6,902 nucleotides of DNA. It comes from Verrucomicrobiota bacterium. GTDB taxonomy: Bacteria; Verrucomicrobiota; Verrucomicrobiia; Opitutales; Oceanipulchritudinaceae. Within the stretch, counting starts at the first letter, position 1; every line of letters starts with the position of its first letter. The notes under the pieces were generated by a model, which saw only the letters and a list, made by a program, of their open reading frames with translations, had not been told where the DNA came from and made no database searches. Position numbers and translations under genes: made by a program. Location: positions 1 to 6,902 of the forward strand of contig JAAAOD010000079.1 of assembly GCA_009908535.1 (NCBI GenBank). The letters run 5' to 3'. Positions 1-6,902 of the stretch are shown here, piece by piece.

Positions 1-1
1 C

Positions 2-2191
2 GTGAAGATGGGGGTTCCGGAAAAGGATTTCCCCGCCTTCAAGCGCGAGGTGAATCAACACCTGCGGCAGGGCACCCTCGTCCGGCTGAAGAAAAACCGG
101 CTCTGTCTTCCGCGCGATGCGGACCTGATCACCGGGTTCATCCGGTTCCGCCAGAGCGGTTCGGCGACACTCTTTCCCGACCCGGTGGAAGGAGCGGACG
201 AACGCTCCCCCTACCCCGTGCGGGCCGAGGATACCGGGGTGGCGATGCACGGTGACCGGGTGGTGGCCCGCATCCATCACGACCGGCGCCGATTCCGGAA
301 ACAACGGGAGCGCGGACGGGCCGGCGGCCGCGAAGAGGGCGAAACCGTCCGTGTCATCCGCATCCTGGAGCGGGCCAACAAGACCATGACGGGGACCCTC
401 AAGCGCAGTAAAATGTTTTTCTACGTGATCCCGGATGATCCCCGCATCATCCAGGACATCCTCGTTCCGGATCCGAAGACGAGCTCGCTCCGTCCCAAGC
501 CCCGCGTCGGTGACAAGGTCGTGGTCCAGCTCGCCCCCTGGGAGCAGCGCCACCTCAACCCCGAGGGAAAAATCAAGGAAGTCCTCGGGAAAACCCATAC
601 ACCGAAAGCCGAGTTTTCCGCCATCCTTCGCCAACACGGCCTGCGGATGGATTTCCCTTCCTCTGTCCTGCGCGAAGTGGAGAAGTTCTCCGAAAAGGTG
701 CAGGCCAAGGACCGCAAGGGGCGGCGCGACCTCCGCAAGCTCTTCACGGTGACGATCGATCCGCAGGACGCGAAGGACTTCGATGACGCCCTTTCCCTCG
801 AATCGCTGCCCGGCGGGGGCAAGCGCATCGGAGTCCATATCGCCGATGTCGGCCACTACGTTCGCTCCGGAACCGCCCTTGACCGTGAGGCCCGTCGGCG
901 CGGCAACTCCACCTACCTTGTCGGGACGGTCATTCCCATGCTGCCGGGGACCCTTTCGAACGGGCTCTGCAGCCTCGTGGAAGGCGAGGACCGCCTCACC
1001 AAGAGCGTGTTCCTGTCCTTCGATAAATCGGGGAAGCTGCGGAAGACGGAATTCGCCGACACTGTCATCAACAGTAACAAGCGCCTGACCTACGAACAGG
1101 CTTACGCCTTTCTTTTCGAAAAGGATGTCACGAAAATCGCTGCCTGGCCGGATCCGCCCGCCCACCAGACGGGCAGCACCGGTCGCTCCCTGAAGACGCT
1201 CTCGGGGCAGGAACTGAAGGGACTGCGCGATTCCCTCCGCTCCCTCTGGGAAACCGCTTCCCGCCTCCGCACGGCACGCCTGCGCAAAGGAAGCCTCGAG
1301 CTCGACATGCCGGAGACGAAAATCTATGTCGACGAGGAAGGCTATGCCGACCGCATCGTGCGGGTCGAGCAGGACGAAAGCCACCAGATGATCGAGGAGT
1401 TCATGCTCGCAGCCAACGAGGCGGTGGCCCGGAGCCTGAATCGTCGCAACCTCCCCGCGATTCACCGCGTCCATGACAAACCAGACCCGGAAAAGCTGGA
1501 TGAATTCGCGGACCACCTTGAAAGTTTCGGCATTCAGGCCGGGGACCTCAACACTCGCGCGAACGTGAACAGGGCCCTCCGCAAGGTCCGGGAGCATCCA
1601 CAGGCGCATGCCCTGCGCGTCAGCTTCCTGCGCAGCCTCAAGCAGGCCTGCTACCGCGCCTCTCCCGACGGCCACTACGGCCTTGCCAAGGAGCACTACA
1701 CCCATTTCACCTCCCCTATCCGGCGCTACAGCGACCTCGTCGTGCATCGGGTCTTTTCCCGCCATCTCGTCAGTGGCGATCCGCATCCGCCCCGCAAACG
1801 GTACACCGCCAGCGAGCTGGCTTCCATGGCCCAGCACCTTTCCATCACGGAGCAGAACAGCACCGAGGCCGAGCGCGAATCCGTCAAGGTCAAGCTCCTC
1901 GAGTTCTTCGAGCGCGAACTGACCCGCCGCAAGCCCCGGACCTTCGATGCCGTCATCATGGACGTGCGCAATCACGGCATGTTTGTCGAGCTCAGCGAGT
2001 CCATGGCCTACGGACTGGTCCACATTTCGACCCTGCGCGACGACCTCTACAAACTGCAGCCTTCGCAAAACGCCATTGTCGGACGCAAGCGCAAGCGCCG
2101 CTACGCGGTCGGGGACACCATCCCGGTGCAGGTGGCCCGCGTCGACCGCTTCAAGCGGCAGATTGATTTCAAGGTCGCCGGCGGGACCTGA
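2..2191 (+). CDS. rnr: Ribonuclease R, 3'-5' exoribonuclease (5' end missing)
   Basis: RNase R degrades structured RNA processively from the 3' end in the cytoplasm, acting in mRNA decay and rRNA/tRNA quality control. 729 residues are visible. Residues 1-38 look like the second half of the N-terminal winged-helix domain, so the GTG at position 2 is probably an internal codon, with a few dozen residues lying upstream of the window. Two cold-shock (OB) domains follow at about 42-122 and 127-197, then the RNB catalytic domain at about 244-590. The metal-binding motif IDPQDAKDFDD carries D253, D259, D261 and D262, spaced as the four catalytic aspartates of RNase II/R. HFTSPIRRYSDLVVHR at 568-583 is the conserved RNA-binding segment. 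An S1 domain fills 644-725. The protein ends right after S1, without the lysine-rich tail of E. coli RNase R, which with the S1 domain favours RNase R over RNase II only on overall architecture. About 20-25 extra residues sit near 377-411. It lies 62 bases upstream of sucA on the same strand. Confidence 0.95.
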   Translation: MKMGVPEKDFPAFKREVNQHLRQGTLVRLKKNRLCLPRDADLITGFIRFRQSGSATLFPDPVEGADERSPYPVRAEDTGVAMHGDRVVARIHHDRRRFRKQRERGRAGGREEGETVRVIRILERANKTMTGTLKRSKMFFYVIPDDPRIIQDILVPDPKTSSLRPKPRVGDKVVVQLAPWEQRHLNPEGKIKEVLGKTHTPKAEFSAILRQHGLRMDFPSSVLREVEKFSEKVQAKDRKGRRDLRKLFTVTIDPQDAKDFDDALSLESLPGGGKRIGVHIADVGHYVRSGTALDREARRRGNSTYLVGTVIPMLPGTLSNGLCSLVEGEDRLTKSVFLSFDKSGKLRKTEFADTVINSNKRLTYEQAYAFLFEKDVTKIAAWPDPPAHQTGSTGRSLKTLSGQELKGLRDSLRSLWETASRLRTARLRKGSLELDMPETKIYVDEEGYADRIVRVEQDESHQMIEEFMLAANEAVARSLNRRNLPAIHRVHDKPDPEKLDEFADHLESFGIQAGDLNTRANVNRALRKVREHPQAHALRVSFLRSLKQACYRASPDGHYGLAKEHYTHFTSPIRRYSDLVVHRVFSRHLVSGDPHPPRKRYTASELASMAQHLSITEQNSTEAERESVKVKLLEFFERELTRRKPRTFDAVIMDVRNHGMFVELSESMAYGLVHISTLRDDLYKLQPSQNAIVGRKRKRRYAVGDTIPVQVARVDRFKRQIDFKVAGGT

Positions 2192-2198
2192 TTTCCGG

Positions 2199-2226
2199 TT
2201 GTCAAGGGACAGGTTTCCCCTACATT
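2199..2226 (+). promoter_or_regulatory. Candidate promoter for the sucA-sucB-lpd operon
   Basis: In the 62-base gap after rnr, TTGTCA at 2199-2204 (5 of 6 matches to TTGACA) is followed after 16 bases by TACATT at 2221-2226 (4 of 6 matches to TATAAT). Transcription would start near 2232-2235, giving a leader of about 20 bases before the sucA ATG. The gap is more AT-rich than the genes on either side, which fits a promoter. The same bases could also be read as a TTG / TAnnTT pattern of the Bacteroidota type. The match is short and could be chance. No operator or riboswitch is visible, and no strong hairpin followed by a T run that would stop readthrough from rnr. Only a 4-bp TGTC/GACA pairing at 2200-2211 was seen. 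Confidence 0.35.
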
Positions 2227-2253
2227 CACTATTTTTCCTGAGCCCCGGAATTC

Positions 2254-4986
2254 ATGAAGCACCTGACCGTCGCAAACCGCTGGAACGCCGACCTGATCGA
2301 TCAGAAATTCGCCCAATGGCAGGACGCCCCGGAAAGCCTTGAAGCGGACTGGCGGGCCTTTTTCGAAGGATTTTCCCTCGGGCGCAACGGACAGGCGGAA
2401 GGCACCGCCTCGGCAAGCGACGAGTCCAACGCCATCAAGCAGGCGCGCTTCACCGGTGCCATCTACGCCTATCGCTCCATCGGGCACACCCAGGCGGCCG
2501 TCAACCCCCTGCTGAAAAAAAGGCCCCGTAATCCGCGCCTGAGCCTTGAGCGCCTCGGTTTTACGGAGGGAGACCTCGACGAGGTTTTCTGGACCGGCAA
2601 TTTCCTTGACGGCCAGCGCATGCCCGTCCGCGACCTGCTCGAGCAGCTCGAGGCGACCTACTGCCGCTCCATCGGCGTCGAATACCTGCACATTCAGGAA
2701 ACTCCGGAAAGACGCTGGATCCAGTCCCGCATCGAGCCGGTCAACAACCGTCCAGACTACGACCGCGACCGTAAACGACGGATCCTCGACCGCCTCATCA
2801 AGGCGGAGGAATTCGAGCGCTTCCTGCACAGGAATTATGTCGGCCAGAAACGGTTCGGGCTCGAAGGCGGGGAAACCATGATCCCCGCCATTGACGCCCT
2901 TCTTGAACGCGGGCCGGACAACGGGGTGAGGGAAGTCGTCATGGGAATGGCCCACCGGGGTCGCCTGAACGTCCTCGCGAATATTTTCCGCAAAAGCTAC
3001 GAATACATCTTCCACGAGTTCTCCGAAAACTACCTTCCCGACACCCGCCACGGAGACGGGGACGTGAAGTACCACCTCGGCTTCGAGTCGGAGGTCGAAA
3101 ACACCCGGCAGGAAAAGCTTCGCCTCTTTCTGGCCGCGAATCCGAGCCACCTTGAAGCGGTCAATCCGGTCGTGGAAGGGCGGGCCCGGGCGCGCCAGCG
3201 TATTCTCGAGGACACCGGAGAGCGCAGGAAGGTCCTCCCCGTCCTCATTCACGGCGACGCCGCCTTCTCCGGGCAGGGCATCGTCGCCGAGGTGCTGAAT
3301 TTCTCCCAGCTTCCCGGTTACCAGACCGGCGGTACCATTCATTTTGTCATTAACAACCAGATCGGATTCACCACGGATCCCTCCGAGGCCCGTTCCTCCC
3401 TCTACTGCACGGACGTCGCCAAGATGATCGAGGCGCCCATCTTCCATGTCAACGGCGACGATGCCGAGGCGGTCGTCTGGGCCATGGACCTCGCCCTCGA
3501 TTACCGGCAGCAGTTCGGCAAGGACGTCATTATCGACATGTACTGCTACCGGCGCCACGGCCATAACGAGGCCGACGAGCCCGCCTTCACCCAGCCCACC
3601 CTCTACAAGGCGATCAAGGACCACCGCACCTCCGCGGAAATCTACAGCGAGACCCTCCAGCAATCGGGCGTTCTCGACGAGAAGGAGATCCGCGGCATCC
3701 GGGACCACCGCCAGGGCGACCTCCAGCATTTTTACGAAAAGCAGAAGGAGAAGGAGGAAAACGGGACCCATCCCGCCCGCGAGGAGGCGGTGCGCGAATA
3801 CCAGCCGGAATACGCCTTTGCCGATATCGAGACAGGCGTAAGCAAAGACCAACTGCAAACCGTCGCCGAGGCCCTCACCTTCTTTCCGGAGGATTTCAAC
3901 CTCAACCCGAAAATCCGTCGCCAGCTGCAGAGCAAAATGAAGCTCTTCAAGGAGGACAACGGGATCGACTGGGCCTTTGCGGAGTCCCTTGCCTGGGGGT
4001 CCCTTATGCTGGAGGGCTACCATGTGCGCCTTTCCGGACAGGACAGTGTCCGCGGCACTTTTTCCCAGCGGCACGCCATTTTCTTCGATACGGAAACGCG
4101 GGAGAAGTACATTCCCCTCATGCAAATGAAGGGAAGGAAAGGCATGCTCTGCGTGCACAACTCGCTTCTCAGCGAAGCGGCTGTATTGGGTTTTGACTAT
4201 GGGTATTCCCTTGATTTCCCCGGCATGCTCTGCATGTGGGAGGCCCAGTTTGGCGACTTTGTCAACGGTGCCCAGGTCATCATCGACCAGTTCATCACGA
4301 GCTCGGAGTCCAAGTGGCAGCGGGTTTCCGGCCTCGTCATGCTGCTTCCGCACGGCTACGAGGGTCAGGGCCCGGAACACTCCTCCGCCCGGCTCGAGCG
4401 CTTCCTCCAGCTCTGCGCCGAAGACAACATCCAGGTCGCCAACCTGACCACCCCCGCCCAGTATTTCCACATTCTCCGCCGCCAGATGCACCGGTCCTTC
4501 CGCAAGCCGCTCGTGATCATGGCCCCGAAGAGCCTGCTGCGCCACAGGGAGGCCGTCAGTTCCCTTTCCGAATTCACGGGGCATTGCTTCCGCTCCATCC
4601 TTCCGGAGGAGGATCCGGCGATCAAAAACCCTGAGCGCGTGGTCCTTTGTTCGGGAAAGGTCTATTACGACCTTCTCGCCTACCGCCGGGAGCAGGGCAT
4701 CCGGAACACCGCTCTTGTCCGCGTGGAGCAATTCTATCCCTTCAACCGGGAGTTGCTGCAGAGGATTCTCGGCAGGATGGGAAAGTTCAAGCACCTCGTC
4801 TGGTGCCAGGAGGAACCGGCCAACATGGGCGCATGGTCTTTTCTTCGCCCCCATCTCGGGGAAACGACGAAGCACGAGGTGATTTACGCCGGAAGGGATG
4901 CCGCCGCCAGTCCCGCCGTCGGCTCCCTCGCCATCCACAAGCAGGAGCAGGCACAACTCGTCGAGGAGGCCTTCACTTTAACCTGA
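2254..4986 (+). CDS. sucA: 2-oxoglutarate dehydrogenase E1 component
   Basis: Thiamine-diphosphate enzyme that decarboxylates 2-oxoglutarate and succinylates the lipoyl group of SucB; it is the substrate-selecting step of the TCA-cycle complex. At 910 residues it is full length (E. coli SucA is about 930) and carries no fused E2 domain, so it is not of the mycobacterial Kgd type. Residues 9-42 form the short N-terminal E1 segment that in E. coli contacts E2. Family motifs follow in order: RFGLEGGE (200-207), GMAHRGRLNVL (231-241, with H234), AANPSHLEAVNPVV (294-307), and the cofactor/Mg site from HGDAAFSGQG (333-342, D335) to INNQIGF (366-372, N368). Then come HGHNEADEPAFTQP (435-448), the transketolase-like pyrimidine domain with WEAQFGDFVNGAQ (662-674), HGYEGQGPEHSSARLERF (700-717), and QEEPANMGAW (852-861). 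The ATG at 2254 is the first start codon after an in-frame TGA at 2239-2241. Only a weak GGAA (2247-2250), three bases from the ATG, could serve as ribosome binding site. It heads the operon, 17 bases before sucB. Confidence 0.98.
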   Translation: MKHLTVANRWNADLIDQKFAQWQDAPESLEADWRAFFEGFSLGRNGQAEGTASASDESNAIKQARFTGAIYAYRSIGHTQAAVNPLLKKRPRNPRLSLERLGFTEGDLDEVFWTGNFLDGQRMPVRDLLEQLEATYCRSIGVEYLHIQETPERRWIQSRIEPVNNRPDYDRDRKRRILDRLIKAEEFERFLHRNYVGQKRFGLEGGETMIPAIDALLERGPDNGVREVVMGMAHRGRLNVLANIFRKSYEYIFHEFSENYLPDTRHGDGDVKYHLGFESEVENTRQEKLRLFLAANPSHLEAVNPVVEGRARARQRILEDTGERRKVLPVLIHGDAAFSGQGIVAEVLNFSQLPGYQTGGTIHFVINNQIGFTTDPSEARSSLYCTDVAKMIEAPIFHVNGDDAEAVVWAMDLALDYRQQFGKDVIIDMYCYRRHGHNEADEPAFTQPTLYKAIKDHRTSAEIYSETLQQSGVLDEKEIRGIRDHRQGDLQHFYEKQKEKEENGTHPAREEAVREYQPEYAFADIETGVSKDQLQTVAEALTFFPEDFNLNPKIRRQLQSKMKLFKEDNGIDWAFAESLAWGSLMLEGYHVRLSGQDSVRGTFSQRHAIFFDTETREKYIPLMQMKGRKGMLCVHNSLLSEAAVLGFDYGYSLDFPGMLCMWEAQFGDFVNGAQVIIDQFITSSESKWQRVSGLVMLLPHGYEGQGPEHSSARLERFLQLCAEDNIQVANLTTPAQYFHILRRQMHRSFRKPLVIMAPKSLLRHREAVSSLSEFTGHCFRSILPEEDPAIKNPERVVLCSGKVYYDLLAYRREQGIRNTALVRVEQFYPFNRELLQRILGRMGKFKHLVWCQEEPANMGAWSFLRPHLGETTKHEVIYAGRDAAASPAVGSLAIHKQEQAQLVEEAFTLT

Positions 4987-5003
4987 CCACGCCCCCCTCT
5001 TCC
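4987..5003 (+). promoter_or_regulatory. sucA-sucB spacer lacking a Shine-Dalgarno sequence
   Basis: The 17 bases between the sucA stop and the sucB ATG are almost all pyrimidine (a CCCCCCTCTTCC run reaches the start codon) and hold no purine-rich anti-16S match. The nearest SD-like string, GAGGAGG at 4963-4969, codes for Glu-Glu inside sucA and lies 34 bases from the ATG, too far for normal use. Ribosomes finishing sucA may reinitiate here, or initiation may be SD-independent. This is an inference from sequence only; what is directly seen is the missing motif. Confidence 0.4.
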
Positions 5004-6272
5004 ATGGCCACCGAAGTAAAAATCCCCGCCCTCGGCGAATCGATAAGTAGCGGAATCCTCGCTACCTGGCATGTCGGCGACGGCGACCACGTCGAACAAG
5101 GACAAACGCTCTTCGATCTGGAGACAGACAAGATCACCTCCGAGGGAACCGCTGAAGCGAGCGGCACTATCCACCTCAAGGTCGAGGAAGGCGACGAGGT
5201 CGAAATCGGGGCCGTCGTCGCGGAGATCGATGAGTCCGGCGAAAAACCGGCAAGCAAACCCTCCACAGAGGAGGGGAAAGAGGCGGAGGGAAAAGCCCCC
5301 GCGGAGGAGAAGGCCGCGGGCGAAGCAGCCTCCCCGCAGGACGCGGGCCCCTACCCGCCGGCGGTCCGGCGCATCGCGGCCGAATCCGGCCTCGACCCTT
5401 CAAAGGTGACCGGCACAGGCAAGGGCGGCCGCGTCACCAAGGCGGACATGGAGAAAGCGGTCAGGGAACACGAGGCCGCCGGGAAGGAGTCTCCGCCCGC
5501 GCGGGACGAAGAGGAGAAGCCACGGGCGGCTCCCCCCCCATCGGAGCAAGACGCCGCACCGCCACGGGAGGCCGCCCGCGGTGGCCGGCGGAAGATGTCG
5601 CCGATCCGCCGCACGATCTCCCAGCGCCTGGTCGAGGCCCAGCAGACGACCGCCATGCTCACCACTTTCAACGAGGTGGACATGTCCGCGGTCATCGGCT
5701 TCCGCAAGCAACACCAGGAAGCCTTCGTGGAGCGGCACGGGATCAAGCTCGGTTTCATGAGCTTTTTCACCAAGGCGGTCGTGCACGCCCTTGGGCATGT
5801 TCCCGGTCTCGGGGAACGTATCGAGGGGGAGGAGATTGTTTCACCCGCGGCGATGGACATCGGCATCGCCGTCAGTGCGCCAAAGGGGCTCATGGTTCCG
5901 GTGGTCCGCGGCTGCGAGGGGAAATCCTTCGCCCGGATCGAACAGGACATCGCGGAGTACGCCAGCCGCGCCCGCGAGGGAAAAATCACCATGCAGGACC
6001 TGGAAGGGGGAATTTTCACCATCACCAACGGCGGGATCTTCGGCTCCATGCTCTCGACGCCCATCCTCAACACTCCGCAATCCGGCATCCTCGGCATGCA
6101 TACCATCCAGCAGCGTCCCGTCGTCGTCGACGGGGAGATCGTCATCCGCCCCATGATGTACCTCGCCCTCAGTTACGATCACCGCCTCGTCGACGGCAAG
6201 GAAGCGGTTACCTTCCTCGTGAAGGTGAAAGAGGCCATCGAGGATCCGTCCCGTCTTCTCTTCGAAATCTGA
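5004..6272 (+). CDS. sucB: Dihydrolipoyllysine-residue succinyltransferase (E2 of 2-oxoglutarate dehydrogenase)
   Basis: Core-forming E2 subunit that carries the succinyl group on a lipoyl arm and transfers it to CoA. It has 422 residues, close to E. coli SucB (about 405). One lipoyl domain spans about 3-77, with the lipoylated lysine K43 in LETDKITSEG. A charged Ala/Glu/Lys/Pro linker (80-115) leads to the E1/E3-binding domain at about 116-154 (PPAVRRIAAESGLD, then GTGKGGRVTKADM). A second linker (157-195) precedes the acyltransferase domain, 196-422. There TTFNEVDMSAVIGFRKQ (220-236), FTITNGGIFGS (338-348) and SYDHRLVDG (390-398) stand out, with catalytic H393 and D397. The MSPIRRTI...TFNEVDM pattern, KLGFMSFFTKAVV and the LLFEI end resemble E2o more than the pyruvate E2. 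The ATG at 5004 is chosen because the lipoyl domain begins two codons later; the frame is also open upstream through the end of sucA, but that stretch has no E2 resemblance. At 267-273, PGLGERI replaces the usual PxxNASI-like stretch. Confidence 0.96.
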   Translation: MATEVKIPALGESISSGILATWHVGDGDHVEQGQTLFDLETDKITSEGTAEASGTIHLKVEEGDEVEIGAVVAEIDESGEKPASKPSTEEGKEAEGKAPAEEKAAGEAASPQDAGPYPPAVRRIAAESGLDPSKVTGTGKGGRVTKADMEKAVREHEAAGKESPPARDEEEKPRAAPPPSEQDAAPPREAARGGRRKMSPIRRTISQRLVEAQQTTAMLTTFNEVDMSAVIGFRKQHQEAFVERHGIKLGFMSFFTKAVVHALGHVPGLGERIEGEEIVSPAAMDIGIAVSAPKGLMVPVVRGCEGKSFARIEQDIAEYASRAREGKITMQDLEGGIFTITNGGIFGSMLSTPILNTPQSGILGMHTIQQRPVVVDGEIVIRPMMYLALSYDHRLVDGKEAVTFLVKVKEAIEDPSRLLFEI

Positions 6273-6278
6273 TTTGCC

Positions 6279-6902
6279 ATGAGTACAGATCCCTACGATG
6301 TCGTTGTCATTGGTTCCGGTCCGGGCGGTTACGTCTGCGCCATCCGCTGCGCGCAGCTTGGCCTTCGTGCCGCTGTCGTGGAAAAGGACGACACGCCGGG
6401 GGGAACCTGCCTGAACATTGGCTGTATCCCGAGCAAGGCCCTGCTCCACTCCTCGGAGCTTTATCACCAGGTGCACAACAACGGGGCCAACCATGGGATC
6501 GTCGCGGAAAATGTGCGCCCCGATGTCGCGGCCATGATGAAACGGAAGGACGCCGTGGTGGACAAACTGGTCACGGGGGTGCGGACCCTGCTTGAGAAGC
6601 GCAAGGTGGACATTATCCACGGCACCGGAAGGTTCACCTCCCCAACGGAAATCGAGGTGACGAAAAGCGACGGAAAAGCGGAGAAGCTCCGGGCAAACAA
6701 CGTCGTTATCGCCACCGGTTCGGTCCCCGTCGAGCTGCCTTTTCTCAAGCCGGACGGCGAGCAGATTGTCACCAGCACCGAGGCCCTTGCTTTTGCGGAA
6801 GTCCCCGCATCCCTTCTTGTGGTAGGGGCGGGGGCGATCGGGCTGGAGCTGGGTTCGGTCTGGTCGCGCCTCGGTTCCGATGTCACTTTTGTCGAGTTCC
6901 TG
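6279..6902 (+). CDS. lpd: Dihydrolipoyl dehydrogenase E3 (3' end beyond window)
   Basis: FAD flavoprotein that reoxidises the dihydrolipoyl arm of E2 and reduces NAD+. My translation from the ATG at 6279 gives 208 residues with no stop before the window end; family members are about 460-480 residues, so a little under half is present. FAD-binding GSGPGG is at 12-17, and E35 closes the first Rossmann unit. The redox-active disulfide C44/C49 lies in GGTCLNIGCIPSKALLH (41-57). ATGS (145-148) is the second FAD contact, and VVGAGAIGLELG (181-192) is the NAD-binding loop with E190. These motifs separate it from glutathione reductase and mercuric reductase, although the NAD specificity region and the C-terminal dimer domain with the His-Glu pair are not in view. 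It follows the sucB stop by six bases, in the same reading frame, so it is very likely co-transcribed and dedicated to this complex. No Shine-Dalgarno is seen before the ATG (TGATTTGCC). Confidence 0.96.
   Translation, partial: MSTDPYDVVVIGSGPGGYVCAIRCAQLGLRAAVVEKDDTPGGTCLNIGCIPSKALLHSSELYHQVHNNGANHGIVAENVRPDVAAMMKRKDAVVDKLVTGVRTLLEKRKVDIIHGTGRFTSPTEIEVTKSDGKAEKLRANNVVIATGSVPVELPFLKPDGEQIVTSTEALAFAEVPASLLVVGAGAIGLELGSVWSRLGSDVTFVEFL

Noticed and set aside
2200..2211. Possible terminator hairpin after rnr (TGTC/GACA)
   Set aside because: The stem is only four base pairs with a four-base loop, and no T run follows directly.
4236..4634. A 132-codon plus-strand frame inside sucA
   Set aside because: Out-of-frame reading of the conserved E1 C-terminal half; composition is Arg/Pro/Ala-rich, as expected from frame-shifted GC-rich coding DNA.
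2101..4956. A 951-codon open frame on the minus strand covering nearly all of sucA
   Set aside because: Its codons are the exact reverse complements of sucA codons, so a stop would need TTA, CTA or TCA in sucA, codons this GC-rich gene avoids. It starts at a TTG, ends inside rnr, and its product (rich in Gly, Val, Leu, Asp) shows no recognisable domain. The sense strand has unmistakable E1 motifs throughout.
4647..5003. Upstream extension of the sucB frame by 119 codons
   Set aside because: The stretch lies inside sucA in another frame, translates to Arg/Pro/Gly-rich sequence with no lipoyl-domain resemblance, and the ATG at 5004 places the lipoyl domain at the usual N-terminal position.
5241..5350. 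Low-complexity Glu/Lys/Ala-coding stretch in sucB considered as a repeat
   Set aside because: It is the flexible linker between the lipoyl and subunit-binding domains, normal for E2 proteins; no exact repeat unit is present.
5841..6620. A 259-codon minus-strand frame across the sucB/lpd junction
   Set aside because: It overlaps the catalytic domain of SucB and the FAD domain of Lpd, both clearly coding on the plus strand; the antisense product has no recognisable motif.

Overview
This window is an ordinary core-metabolism stretch from a GC-rich bacterium. All genes lie on the + strand, are tightly packed, and occupy nearly every base. In order, they are the 3' part of an RNase R gene (rnr), then the three genes of the 2-oxoglutarate dehydrogenase complex: sucA (E1), sucB (E2) and the first 208 codons of lpd (E3), which is cut by the window end.

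The organism is probably a member of the PVC group, most likely Verrucomicrobiota. This rests on the remembered look of the SucA N-terminus (a WNADLIDQ / FFEGF type segment), the ETDKITSEG lipoyl motif of SucB, and a compact sucA-sucB-lpd cluster. No search was run, so treat the phylum as an inference. Codon use is strongly GC-biased: sucA contains no TTA, CTA or TCA codon until its next-to-last sense codon.

Layout: 1-2191 is rnr (5' end missing). 2192-2253 is a 62-base gap with a possible promoter and no convincing terminator. 2254-4986 is sucA. A 17-base pyrimidine-rich spacer leads to sucB at 5004-6272. Six bases separate it from lpd, which runs from 6279 off the end. There is no gene-free stretch over 300 bases, and I saw no tRNA, rRNA, CRISPR array, insertion sequence or long repeat.

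SucA decarboxylates 2-oxoglutarate on thiamine diphosphate and passes the succinyl group to the lipoyl arm of SucB. SucB moves it to CoA, and Lpd reoxidises the dihydrolipoyl group with FAD and NAD+. The result is succinyl-CoA, CO2 and NADH in the TCA cycle. RNase R is a 3'-5' exoribonuclease with no metabolic link to the complex, and its position looks like simple adjacency. I found no sign of an undescribed system. The points worth a second look are small: weak or absent Shine-Dalgarno sequences, an in-frame sucB/lpd junction, an insertion in RNase R, and a local departure from the usual SucB sequence.
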